22,024 bases of DNA from a virus. The position numbers and the translations under genes are program-made. The notes beneath the pieces were generated by a model. The model made no database searches. It worked only from the letters and a program-made list of their open reading frames with translations, and was not told where the DNA came from. The stretch covers positions 1-22,024 of IMG/VR virus record IMGVR_UViG_3300027779_000183; one strand, 5' to 3'. Below are positions 1-7,211 of this stretch, in pieces. Within the stretch, counting starts at the first letter, position 1. Each line of letters begins with the position of its first letter.

Positions 1-1209
1 ATTAGGTAAAACTACTCCTGCTGAATTTAAAGCAAAAGAAATACCTGTGCCTGAAGCTACAGTTACAATTTCATTTGTAGTTCCTGTGATGGCTAAAGTT
101 TCACTATTTAATATAACTGCTCCAGTACCTGAATCTCCTGTGAAATCTAAATCACTAGCGTTATTTAAACTTTTTACATAAGCAGTAGTTGCAACTTTTG
201 TAGAATCATCTGATGAAATTTGTGTTGTTGCTGTTGAACCATTAGGAATTACTATAGTAGTTGGAAAAGCTAAACTGATTCCTTGACTTGCTGCTGCTGT
301 AACGATTTGATTAGCTGTTCCTGTAACTGCTAAAGATTGAGTGTTAAGGTTTATATCTCCTGTGCCACTATCTCCTGCTGTATCTAGGTCTGAGGCTGCA
401 TCTAAAGTGTCTACATAAGCTGTTGTTGCTACCTTTGTGGAGTTATCACTTGCTGTTTGTGTAACTGCTGTAGTTGCTGTGTTTATTGTGCCATTTAAAT
501 CTCCTATATAAGTTGTAGCAGTAACTATTCCATTGACATCTAAAGTGCTTGATGGAGTAAGTTTGTTAATTGCTATTCTTGAGTTTGTTGGGTCTGTGTT
601 AAATAAGTTTCCTCCTCCATCATCTTTAATTCTGAAAGTATGGCTACCACCTGAATTGTTGACCTGTAAGCCACCTTCAAAGATACTTGATGCTACAGTA
701 CCATTTACAGTTAAAACATCTGTAACAGTTAAATCATCAGCAATGGTTACATCGTTTGACAATCCTATAGTTAAGGTTTGAGCATTTCCACTTGTTACTA
801 TTTCGTTTGTTGTTCCTAGAACACTAAAGTTTTGAGAATCTAAATCTACTACTGGAGTTCCTGTGTTTGAATCTCCTAAAAAGTCTAAGTCAGCACTTGT
901 AAATTGAGCATCTACATAAGTTTTTACTGCACCACTTGTAGGAACTGTAGTATCGTTATTAAAGTTTTCAATTCCATCTGCTGCTGTTACCCATTGAGTA
1001 ATAGTAACACCTGTTCCTGTATCTTTTAAAGAACCCCATTCAAGTATTGAGTTTACTTTAAAATCTCCTGCATTATTGGCATATAATCCTGAACTATTTC
1101 CTGCTCCATCTGTAAGCAATTTTAGAGTTGCTGTTAATGCTAAATTATCCGTAGTCTTTATAAGAGAAGGATAGGTATCTGAAATTCTTGTGTTATATAG
1201 AGTTGCCAT
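1..1209 (-). CDS. Repetitive tail-fibre/appendage-like protein, 3' end outside window
   Basis: The frame is open from an ATG at 1209 to the window edge: 403 residues with no stop, so the C-terminus is missing. The sequence is rich in Thr, Ser, Asn, Gly and Asp and lacks Cys, as in fibrous beta-structured phage proteins. A module with the core DLDxxGDSxTG followed by TGTxNxIVT occurs three times (about residues 106-155, 273-322 and 352-402). Two copies are preceded by STKVATTAYV (residues 257-266 and 336-345), a signature resembling the phage tail-fibre repeat family (Pfam Phage_fiber_2 type). Residues 156-245 interrupt the repeats with a different Gly/Asn-rich stretch. It is the last visible gene of the structural operon, after portal and connector, a usual place for fibre genes. 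Role in host adsorption is inferred; the receptor-binding end is not in the window. A repetitive virion decoration protein is the alternative. Confidence 0.75.
   Translation of the reverse strand, partial: MATLYNTRISDTYPSLIKTTDNLALTATLKLLTDGAGNSSGLYANNAGDFKVNSILEWGSLKDTGTGVTITQWVTAADGIENFNNDTTVPTSGAVKTYVDAQFTSADLDFLGDSNTGTPVVDLDSQNFSVLGTTNEIVTSGNAQTLTIGLSNDVTIADDLTVTDVLTVNGTVASSIFEGGLQVNNSGGSHTFRIKDDGGGNLFNTDPTNSRIAINKLTPSSTLDVNGIVTATTYIGDLNGTINTATTAVTQTASDNSTKVATTAYVDTLDAASDLDTAGDSGTGDINLNTQSLAVTGTANQIVTAAASQGISLAFPTTIVIPNGSTATTQISSDDSTKVATTAYVKSLNNASDLDFTGDSGTGAVILNSETLAITGTTNEIVTVASGTGISFALNSAGVVLPN
4..435 (-). repeat. Two tandem 79-residue protein repeats in the fibre gene
   Basis: Residues 256-334 of the fibre and the segment starting at residue 335 align without gaps: both begin D-(N/D)-STKVATTAYV, then ASDLD, GDSGTG, LAVTG or LAITG, and IVT. 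The period is 79 residues (237 bases). The second copy is cut by the window edge. The repeat probably continues to the left. Confidence 0.8.
745..894 (-). repeat. Third, diverged copy of the fibre repeat module
   Basis: Fibre residues 106-155 carry ADLDFLGDSNTG and LGTTNEIVT, matching the cores of the two tandem copies further downstream. The preceding segment has TSGAVKTYVD instead of STKVATTAYVD. The copy is separated from the next one by about 90 unrelated residues, so it is an older or recombined unit. Confidence 0.65.
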
Positions 1210-1287
1210 TGTTATTCTTTTTAATTTTTATAATATTTTTTAAAAACATTTTAAGTTTTTGTATGTTTTTTAATTTTGGTTTATAAA

Positions 1288-1794
1288 TCATAATACCCAT
1301 CCATTAAAAGTTGCTTCCTGTGAAGGGAATATATCATCATTTGTGTTACTAGTGTATTTAGGGAATGTAGTTTGGTTAAAAGCCATATAATCTACAAACC
1401 TTCTTGCATACCATTCAAAATTTGTTCTAGCTTTTTCCACTAAAAAATCTACTTCATTCTTAGAAACAGATTCTGCATTTTCAGATGTATGTTTAAAAAC
1501 CCCTCCGTTACGTATTTGATAAGCAGCAAAAGGATAATAGTTTGCCTGTGCTGCCCAAATAAGCATAGGTTGTATATATTCAGTTAATAATGTTTTATAT
1601 GCAGCATTTGCAGCATCATCTATATTAGGAATTTTAATAATCATTTCATTATAAAGTTCAGTACCCATATACTGCTGAATATCAATTTCTTGAGCAAGTT
1701 TGATGAACTGAATAAATTTGTCAGTATCAACATTTCCATCCATTATTGAATTTCTTACTAAGTCTGTACGGTTTATAAATAATTGTGTAGCCAT
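1288..1794 (-). CDS. Head-tail connector/adaptor-like protein
   Basis: A 168-residue soluble, mostly helical protein with no signal or membrane segment. It begins seven bases after the portal stop codon and precedes the fibre, so it belongs to the portal unit. The opening, with LFINRTDLVRNS, a helix containing KFIQFIKLAQEIDIQQYMG, then a conserved-looking YNEMI and the aromatic patch NYYPFAAYQIRNGGV, resembles small adaptor or head-completion proteins (gp6-like/DUF6712-like) found next to portals in Bacteroidota phages. It would bind under the portal ring and extend the DNA channel towards the tail. Family assignment is from motif memory and gene position only. Other neck proteins are possible. 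Confidence 0.55.
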   Translation of the reverse strand: MATQLFINRTDLVRNSIMDGNVDTDKFIQFIKLAQEIDIQQYMGTELYNEMIIKIPNIDDAANAAYKTLLTEYIQPMLIWAAQANYYPFAAYQIRNGGVFKHTSENAESVSKNEVDFLVEKARTNFEWYARRFVDYMAFNQTTFPKYTSNTNDDIFPSQEATFNGWVL

Positions 1795-1800
1795 AATTTT

Positions 1801-3903
1801 CTATTTTGGATATGCACCTCTATTAGGCATATTAACTGGTGCTTCTTTTGCCTGTTTATGACCAAAAGGTCTAGGTCTATACGATACTGGTATTTCCCTA
1901 GTCTTTTTATAATCATCTAAATACTCTGACTTTTCTGTATTAGCTTTTAATCTATACAGCACTTCTTGCCAAGCGTGTCTACAATAAATGCCACCTTTAA
2001 ATTTAAATAAGTCATAGGCTCTACCTTTATGTCCTAACACCTTATTTACACCATCTCTAGAGGCTCTATCAATATCCTCTAAGCGATAAACTACCTTATC
2101 AATAGCTAATCTCATCATATTATCACAAAAGTCTCTAGATTTACCTGTTTTAAGAGCCTTATTAGATTTCTTAAAATACCTATAACGTACCTTATAGAAA
2201 CTTTTATCTAGAATACTAAAGCCATTAGGGTCAGAATAGATTTCATCCTTTAATCCTATTAGTTTTTTTATCTTTGAAAGGGTACTTTTTTTAGGTTTTA
2301 TTAAAAGGTTTGCCCAATTATCTGTATCTAAGTTACCTTTATTATATTCCCTGTGGTCTACAATCTCCCAATCTTTAGACATCTTTCCACCTTCTAATGA
2401 ATTAAGGATTCCTTCACCTAATTCTTCTGTTAATTTAGGTTTTTCATATTCTTCGTGAGTCTCACAAGGCATATACCATACCTTACCATCTTCATCGTGT
2501 TCGTGATAACCCACACATCCTATTAATTTTGCTACTTCTAGTGCTTTTTCTTTAGATTCAAAGGCAGGTTTACCACCTATTTCTTTAAGATTAAATTCAT
2601 TCATATTAGATTTAATCCATCCGCATATTTTAGGTGCAGCTTTAGCACCATATCTAGCTGTTTGTTCCTTAATACATTTATCCCAAGCATAAGGTTCTAG
2701 TTCTACCTTACTCATTTCTATACCAGTTTCTTCTTCAATATCTTCATCATCCTGTAATGTAGGGTCTACTTCAGTAAACTCTAAAGGTTGAAGCGTTGTA
2801 AAGTATAGATTTAAGGCAATATCATTGTATGAAAGTAAAACATCAAAGGAATCAATCAAAAGTTCCTGAAAAGGTCTTATAACTGTGTTATCCATTAAAA
2901 GAGATGCTGTCTTGATTTCATCTGCATTGTTTCCTAGTCCTGTACTGTCTTTTATACCAAGAAGCATTGGACTAACAATCCTATGAGCAACCATTATCTT
3001 CTTAGAAGATTCATCACTTAAAAATTGGTATTGTTGATGTGCATCACTAAGCTGTACTGGAGTAATCGTTGACTCTTGTTCTTTATTATCATTAAAACTT
3101 AATATAAATTTTCCTGCATTTGATGTGCCACTAAACTTTTGAGCAATTTTAGACTCTATTAATCTTCTTTCTTCTTGGTTTGGAACTCCATTATTAAACG
3201 ATATAAGCATACTAGGTGAAAGACCGTTAAGTATATTGTTTAAATGGTAGTTAGATATTTCTTCTTCTAATTCAGCGTACTGTAAACCACCTTGATAATC
3301 TACAGGACTATAGTAATAAAACCCTGCTTTATAAGGTTTGATATACATTATCTCAATATTTTCCTTAGACATACCATATGCAGGTATTCTAAGCGGAATA
3401 TTGCTAGGCTTAATGTTTTGCCAATCTTTAAAATAGTAATATGCAGGAATTTCACCTTCTTCATTTGCTTTTTCTGCTCTTAATGTCTCTATTGGTAAAT
3501 GTTCAAGTAAAGATATTTTACTTCTGTCTTTAGAGTATACAACTTGAACCGCACATTGACCCATTAACTTTAAATCATAACATAATTTTCTAACTACATC
3601 CTTTTTGAACATAGAAATCATCTGAGCATATTGGTCAGGTTTTTTATTTGCATCTGTAGCGTTTAATCCCTTACCATATATTGCCTGACTGATTCCATTT
3701 ATAGCAGCATTGTTTGTAGGACTTCCATTATATCTATCTATCAAAAATTGAAAGTAATTATTGTCTGCTCCATATTCTACCCAATCCCTACTTTTTACTT
3801 CTATAATTTCAGGACTTGTATATGTACTAAGATTAACAAAACTTACTTCTGAAGTATTTTTTGCAAATTGCCCTATAGTATTTCTTTTTATTTTTTTTCT
3901 CAT
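1801..3903 (-). CDS. Portal protein with long C-terminal MuF-like extension
   Basis: 700 residues. Residues 1 to about 380 look like a phage portal: a Lys/Arg-rich start, RDWVEYGADNNYFQFLIDRY, NAAINGISQAIYGKGL, a central helical region, and the late VAHRIVSPMLLGIKDSTGLGNN typical of portals near the stem/crown. The portal is the dodecameric ring at the capsid vertex through which DNA is packaged and ejected. The remaining 320 residues are extra: an acidic linker (386-395), a Cys-containing segment DKCIKEQTARYG (408-419) with ICGWIK, a segment with YHEHDEDGKVWYMPC (466-480), and a C-terminal part (about 570-652) with SRDFCDNMMRLA and GGIYCRHAWQEVLYR. That end resembles the C-terminus of MuF-type head morphogenesis proteins. 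The ATG overlaps the stop of the upstream gene as TAATG. The portal lies downstream of the capsid gene, opposite to the common order. Confidence 0.85.
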   Translation of the reverse strand: MRKKIKRNTIGQFAKNTSEVSFVNLSTYTSPEIIEVKSRDWVEYGADNNYFQFLIDRYNGSPTNNAAINGISQAIYGKGLNATDANKKPDQYAQMISMFKKDVVRKLCYDLKLMGQCAVQVVYSKDRSKISLLEHLPIETLRAEKANEEGEIPAYYYFKDWQNIKPSNIPLRIPAYGMSKENIEIMYIKPYKAGFYYYSPVDYQGGLQYAELEEEISNYHLNNILNGLSPSMLISFNNGVPNQEERRLIESKIAQKFSGTSNAGKFILSFNDNKEQESTITPVQLSDAHQQYQFLSDESSKKIMVAHRIVSPMLLGIKDSTGLGNNADEIKTASLLMDNTVIRPFQELLIDSFDVLLSYNDIALNLYFTTLQPLEFTEVDPTLQDDEDIEEETGIEMSKVELEPYAWDKCIKEQTARYGAKAAPKICGWIKSNMNEFNLKEIGGKPAFESKEKALEVAKLIGCVGYHEHDEDGKVWYMPCETHEEYEKPKLTEELGEGILNSLEGGKMSKDWEIVDHREYNKGNLDTDNWANLLIKPKKSTLSKIKKLIGLKDEIYSDPNGFSILDKSFYKVRYRYFKKSNKALKTGKSRDFCDNMMRLAIDKVVYRLEDIDRASRDGVNKVLGHKGRAYDLFKFKGGIYCRHAWQEVLYRLKANTEKSEYLDDYKKTREIPVSYRPRPFGHKQAKEAPVNMPNRGAYPK

Positions 3904-4331
3904 TATGTTACAATATACTCATTATTATAAGCATCGGTTGTGATGTATTGCCCTTTGTTTATGTCATAATAGTCTCCATCTGTTTGGTTTACTAATTGGT
4001 CAGTACAAAATATCCTATCTCTGTATGCTACTACTTTAAAATTAGATGTATCATCCCATAATTCATTGAAGTTTTCCCATAAACTATAGTTTGTATTCCA
4101 AAAAGCATAGTCTGAATACATTTCAACATCATAGAAATGATTTAAAACTAATACAGGATTAAAAGTAAAATTAAATACTAAATAATTACCTGAAGTAGTT
4201 GCTGTAGATATAACGCTACTTGTGGTAACATTTGTAGAATCATCTCTATAAGAAAATGTAAACTCAGACTCATATTCTCTTGGTATTACCTTTAAAGTTT
4301 GTGCCGCAGCAGATGTAGTTAAAACTATCAT
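3903..4331 (-). CDS. Conserved Bacteroidota-phage structural protein, role unknown
   Basis: 142 residues from the ATG at 4331. A longer reading from a TTG at 4385 would start inside the terminator hairpin and is rejected. The N-terminus (MIVLTTSAAAQTLKVIPREY) is mildly hydrophobic but too short for a clear signal peptide. The rest is rich in Asn, Tyr, Thr and Asp and looks beta-stranded, with VAYRDRIFCTDQL and a YDINKGQY motif near the end. I associate this pattern with small structural proteins next to the portal in Bacteroidota phages, but no function is established. Its stop overlaps the portal start (TAATG), so the two are probably translationally coupled. A terminator and then a TRYAAA-N15-CGTTAT element lie immediately upstream, making this the first gene of the portal transcription unit. 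Confidence 0.6.
   Translation of the reverse strand: MIVLTTSAAAQTLKVIPREYESEFTFSYRDDSTNVTTSSVISTATTSGNYLVFNFTFNPVLVLNHFYDVEMYSDYAFWNTNYSLWENFNELWDDTSNFKVVAYRDRIFCTDQLVNQTDGDYYDINKGQYITTDAYNNEYIVT
4210..4236 (-). promoter_or_regulatory. Internal copy of the TACAAA-N15-CGTTAT element
   Basis: On the minus strand TACAAA (4231-4236) is followed by exactly 15 bases and CGTTAT (4210-4215), the same boxes and spacing as upstream of four structural genes. Here it lies inside the coding region, in the codons for STNVTTSSVIS, and no ATG follows at the usual six bases. It may be an internal promoter for the portal gene about 300 bases downstream, or a coincidence. Confidence 0.35.
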
Positions 4332-4364
4332 AACTATATAACGAAAATATCTAATGAATTTGTA
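4332..4364 (-). promoter_or_regulatory. Predicted phage late promoter before the portal unit
   Basis: Minus strand: TACAAA (4359-4364), 15 bases, CGTTAT (4338-4343), six bases (ATAGTT), then ATG at 4331. Identical boxes and spacing precede the genes starting at 7019, 7794 and 14512. It sits directly behind the terminator at 4370-4394, so a fresh start of transcription is expected here. If CGTTAT acts as a -10 box, the transcript would begin at or beside the ATG. Confidence 0.65.
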
Positions 4365-4369
4365 GAAAT

Positions 4370-4394
4370 AAAAAAAGCACCCCAAAAGGTGCTT
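4370..4394 (-). terminator. Rho-independent terminator after the head gene block
   Basis: On the minus strand a 7-bp stem (AAGCACC paired with GGTGCTT, loop TTTTGG) is followed by a run of seven T that starts with the last two stem bases. It lies 34 bases after the stop of the tail-tube-like gene and closes the capsid transcription unit. Confidence 0.85.
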
Positions 4395-4428
4395 AATTTA
4401 AATCAGAAAAGTATTATTAGTTTTGAAT

Positions 4429-4941
4429 CTAATTAGGAGTGATTTGCTCGGAATCTCCTGTTATTGCAGGAACTACAAAATAAGGTGCAGTTTCTTCCAT
4501 TCCTTCCATAACTAGGGTAAATCCTGATAAATCACCTGCTGCTGCACCAGTTACTATAGTGCCGCCAGTTACTTCCATTCCGTTTTCATAGCCACATAAG
4601 AATTGATTACCGTAGTAATCCTCTACTACAATAGTAGGTCTTGCAACAGCTATTAATTGAATTTCATTTTTTGTAGCATTATCTAAATAAGTTAATGTTA
4701 AATTTAGAGTTTGTGTATAAAATGTCGTTCCGTTATCCCTGCTAGATGTGATGCTAGTTTCTAAGCTAGAATTTCCTTTTACATCAAATTGAAACCACAC
4801 AGGTGTGTCAGTAAATGCAGTAATTATATTATCAGTTCCTATAGTAGCCACTACAGGAAAGTCAGCCATAAATACAGTCTTTATTCCTCCAAATGCTGAT
4901 TTGCAAGGTACTTTTCTTCCAGTTGTTAATAGACAAGCCAT
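4429..4941 (-). CDS. Tail-tube-like structural protein
   Basis: 170 residues, starting MACLLTTGRKVPCKSAFGG. The body is rich in Thr, Gly and Val with alternating hydrophobic residues: LNLTLTYLDNATKNEIQLIAVARP, then IVVEDYYGNQFLCGYENGMEVTGG, and a final GFTLVMEGMEE. This layout (a beta-sandwich with a late edge strand and conserved GMEVTGG and FTLVMEGME) is what I would expect for a tail tube or tube-like protein, and similar genes follow the capsid gene in other Bacteroidota phages. It would polymerise around the tape measure to form the tail interior. A head decoration or head-proximal protein is the main alternative, because the gene lies in the head block and not beside the tape measure. 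It follows the capsid gene and is followed by a terminator. Confidence 0.45.
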   Translation of the reverse strand: MACLLTTGRKVPCKSAFGGIKTVFMADFPVVATIGTDNIITAFTDTPVWFQFDVKGNSSLETSITSSRDNGTTFYTQTLNLTLTYLDNATKNEIQLIAVARPTIVVEDYYGNQFLCGYENGMEVTGGTIVTGAAAGDLSGFTLVMEGMEETAPYFVVPAITGDSEQITPN

Positions 4942-5014
4942 AATTTTTATTGTTTAAAAAAAAAGGGTAAGTAGGATTATACCTAACCTACCCTTCTTTA
5001 TAGTTAATTAATTT

Positions 5015-5971
5015 TTAAGAATAGTAAACTAAGTCCTCAGAAATACCATATTGAACACCTGCTGTAAATCTCATTATAAATCTACAATTTTGACTTCCAT
5101 CAATATCTTGCATATCTAAAACTTTTACTTCATTTAAGTTATTTAAAAGTCCAGTTCCAAAGTATAAGTTACTTCTTTGTGCTGCAAACATTGTATCTGT
5201 AGACATTCCAGGACAAACAAAGATTTTAACTCCGTTTACTGTAAGTGAACCATTATTCCACCATTGAGTACCTTGATTATTTACACCATTAGCACCTAAG
5301 CCATTTGCTGCAAATCCTCCTAATGCTTCAACATATGCTTTAGCAGTAGCACTTGGAATATAGATAAATAAATCTTCTTTTCCATAAAGTGCAACAGGGA
5401 TAGCATTGACTACTCTAGATAACTCTGCTATAACATTAGTAGCAGTAATTGCAATTCCTACCAAATCTTGAGCAACAGGAATATTTCCATCTGCTGTCAT
5501 TAAGGTTTCAAATCCATCATATTCTCCTGCTGTAGCAGCCACTCCTGTGAAGATAGTTTGCTCAGTTTTTTGAGCAACTTCAGCAGCCACGTGAGAAATC
5601 ATAAAGTCACTAAATTTAGGAGGTAAAGTTTGAGCCATACCATATCCCATAGATTGTGCTTCCCAATCGTTTACAAAATCTTTTTTACAAAGTTGTAAAT
5701 TTACCTGTAGTTCTGTTGGTTGTATTATTCTTTCAGTTAATGTAACTGTAGAATTTGGATTAAAATCACAAGTTGCATCAGACACCAAAGAGCCTGTTGC
5801 TAATTTTTTAATTACTTCTTTAAAAGCAATGTTTGGTTTTATTGATAGTCCACCATCATCTATAGTTGATGCACTAAATAAAGCTGCTGCGATATACTCA
5901 CCTGCAAACTCACCTGCATAGGTAGTTGTGATGTTAGTAGTAGTCGCTAATTCAATTTTTCTATTATTCAT
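5015..5971 (-). CDS. Major capsid protein (HK97 fold)
   Basis: 318 residues, a normal length for a capsid protein without a delta domain. It follows protease, scaffold and a small virion protein, the expected place. Features consistent with the HK97 fold are an N-terminal arm region (about 1-60), a long stretch with LTERIIQPTELQVNLQLCKKDF (about 77-98) leading to an E-loop/spine-like segment, DLFIYIPSATAKAYVEAL (about 201-218) as in the peptidase-free P domain, and a C-terminal VYGIS-like ending, here GVQYGISEDLVYYS. Self-assembles with the scaffold into the procapsid, then packages DNA. No crosslinking residue can be assigned by eye. The ATG at 5971 is preceded by an A/T-only leader with no Shine-Dalgarno, typical of this window. 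Confidence 0.8.
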   Translation of the reverse strand: MNNRKIELATTTNITTTYAGEFAGEYIAAALFSASTIDDGGLSIKPNIAFKEVIKKLATGSLVSDATCDFNPNSTVTLTERIIQPTELQVNLQLCKKDFVNDWEAQSMGYGMAQTLPPKFSDFMISHVAAEVAQKTEQTIFTGVAATAGEYDGFETLMTADGNIPVAQDLVGIAITATNVIAELSRVVNAIPVALYGKEDLFIYIPSATAKAYVEALGGFAANGLGANGVNNQGTQWWNNGSLTVNGVKIFVCPGMSTDTMFAAQRSNLYFGTGLLNNLNEVKVLDMQDIDGSQNCRFIMRFTAGVQYGISEDLVYYS

Positions 5972-5995
5972 TATTATTATATTTAAAAGTTTATA

Positions 5996-6415
5996 TTATG
6001 CTTCAAATGCCCAAATTCCTTGAGAACCACAAACATACCATTCAGTTGAACTAACTGCTGTTACTTCTACCCAATCTCCTTTTACAGAAGTTGCACCTGT
6101 ATTTCTAATGTATTTAGCTATTGTTCCTGCACTTGAAACTACAGTAGCACCTAAAGTGAAACTACCTAATACATAGTTGTTTGCGTGTGGTTTTACAGTT
6201 AAAGCATCTGTTCCTGCTGTTCCAATATTTCTGCATCTGTAAGTCAGACCAACAATATTAGAATTTAATTCAGGTAATGTCAATTGATGACTTCCTGAAG
6301 ATAAGTTTTGGTCAACACCTGCATCACCTGCGGCAAGACCTTTATTAGCTGAATGAGATTCTTGAGAAACCTGATTGTAGCTAATATCATTTGATGTATA
6401 TCTATATGTACTCAT
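5996..6415 (-). CDS. Putative head decoration or accessory virion protein
   Basis: 139 residues, rich in Ser, Gly, Thr and Ala, without a signal peptide or membrane segment. The N-terminus (MSTYRYTSNDISYNQ) is polar. The middle contains LPELNSNIVGLTYRCRN and the C-terminal half alternates beta-prone residues, ending GDWVEVTAVSSTEWYVCGSQGIWAFE. Small beta-rich proteins encoded between scaffold and capsid genes are often capsid decoration proteins that bind the outer shell at 3-fold sites, and that is the best guess from position and composition. I do not recognise a named family with certainty, and a tail or fibre-tip accessory protein would look similar. It is separated from the scaffold by ten bases and from the capsid by 24 bases. 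Confidence 0.45.
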   Translation of the reverse strand: MSTYRYTSNDISYNQVSQESHSANKGLAAGDAGVDQNLSSGSHQLTLPELNSNIVGLTYRCRNIGTAGTDALTVKPHANNYVLGSFTLGATVVSSAGTIAKYIRNTGATSVKGDWVEVTAVSSTEWYVCGSQGIWAFEA

Positions 6416-6425
6416 AATTATTAAT

Positions 6426-7019
6426 TTATTTGTTTAATTTGTTTAATACTCTGTCTAAAGTTGTTGTAATTTTTCCTTTACCATAAACTCTTTGAATGAC
6501 TTCATTAGTTTTAGCTTCAGGATTATGCTTAATCGCTTTTGCAGAAGGCTTAGACAATTCTTCTTTTATTTCTTCTTCTATCTTTTCTTCTTCTTTTTTA
6601 GATGCTTCTACTTTATCTTTTTTTAAGTCAGCAATTGCATCTTCAAGATTTTGTATTCTTTTTTCCATTCCTTTCCAATCAGCAACATCTGCTTCATCAT
6701 CTTCAGCTAATTCTTGTTCTTTTAAATCAGAAGTAATTTCTTCACCTTCTTCATCTTCTTTAGCAGGAACTTCATCTGAAACTTCTCTAACATCACCAAT
6801 AATACCTTCTTCTTCTACTACTAACATTCTAGAATCTTCAAGCATATATTCTCCTACTGGCATTGCAATTTTTTCATCATCTGTTTGAATAAAAATTTCT
6901 TTTCCTTTTTCAAAGGATTCAGCACTTACTATAGTACCGTTTTCTAACTTCATATCTTCTAATTTTACTTTTAGATTAAGAAGTGTTTTAATTTGATTTA
7001 ATAATTCATTTGATTTCAT
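6426..7019 (-). CDS. Capsid scaffolding protein
   Basis: 197 residues, highly charged. The N-terminal third (MKSNELLNQIKTLLNLKVKLE, then GTIVSAESFEKGKEIFIQTDDEKIAMPVGEYMLED) forms a small beta-like domain. Residues 70-165 are very acidic and predicted helical/coiled coil (EVSDEVPAKEDEEGEEITS, ENLEDAIADLKKDKVEASKKEE pattern), and the C-terminus is basic (TTTLDRVLNKLNK). An acidic coiled middle with a basic C-terminal capsid-binding end, encoded between the prohead protease and the capsid protein, is the standard layout of a phage scaffold. It would direct procapsid assembly and then be cut by the protease. The gene has its own TGCAAA-N15-CGTTAT element ending six bases before the ATG, so it can be transcribed separately from the tail genes upstream. 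Confidence 0.7.
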   Translation of the reverse strand: MKSNELLNQIKTLLNLKVKLEDMKLENGTIVSAESFEKGKEIFIQTDDEKIAMPVGEYMLEDSRMLVVEEEGIIGDVREVSDEVPAKEDEEGEEITSDLKEQELAEDDEADVADWKGMEKRIQNLEDAIADLKKDKVEASKKEEEKIEEEIKEELSKPSAKAIKHNPEAKTNEVIQRVYGKGKITTTLDRVLNKLNK

Positions 7020-7052
7020 AATATTATAACGTTTTAATTTTTAAATTTTGCA
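7020..7052 (-). promoter_or_regulatory. Predicted phage late promoter before the scaffold gene
   Basis: Minus strand: TGCAAA (7047-7052), 15 bases, CGTTAT (7026-7031), six bases (AATATT), ATG at 7019. It fits exactly in the short gap between the stop of the Cys-rich microprotein (7056) and the scaffold start. No terminator precedes it, so it would add transcripts for scaffold and capsid on top of read-through. Confidence 0.6.
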
Positions 7053-7055
7053 TTT

Positions 7056-7211
7056 TCAACTTGTTCTTGTTATTACACCTATCCCTTGATTCCACATATC
7101 ACCCTCACAACATTCTCTAGAATATGTCTTTTTATGTCTACATAAACATCCCCTTTCACTACCTTTAGGACTTGTGCGACTTGGAATAAATGTATTATTT
7201 GCTCTAGTCAT
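7056..7211 (-). CDS. Cys-rich microprotein between protease and scaffold
   Basis: 51 residues from ATG at 7211 to TGA at 7056-7058. The start overlaps the stop of the protease gene, which suggests translational coupling. The core is GCLCRHKKTYSRECCEGD followed by WNQGIG: four cysteines in the pattern C-x-C-x9-C-C, a spacing that could bind one zinc ion or form two disulfides. I recall short proteins of Bacteroidota phages with a similar CxC...YSxxCCxG...QGIG pattern near virion genes, but no function is known to me. The N-terminus (MTRANNTFIPSRTSPKGSER) is basic. The conserved-looking motif, the exact overlap and the fit before the next promoter argue for a real gene. Confidence 0.7.
   Translation of the reverse strand: MTRANNTFIPSRTSPKGSERGCLCRHKKTYSRECCEGDMWNQGIGVITRTS

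Noticed and set aside
2185-2220. CGTTAT inside the portal gene with GATAAA 15 bases upstream
   Set aside because: The upstream box deviates from TRYAAA, no ATG follows and it lies in the middle of coding sequence for VRYRYFKK; likely chance.
4332-4385. 18-residue N-terminal extension of the gene ending at 3903, from a TTG at 4385
   Set aside because: It would start within the terminator hairpin and encode its T run; the ATG at 4331 behind the late element is far better.
6496-6888. Plus-strand open frame of 130 residues, very Ser-rich
   Set aside because: It is the antisense of the acidic scaffold gene; Ser comes from antisense Glu codons (GAA/GAG reading as TTC/CTC, shifted to TCT).
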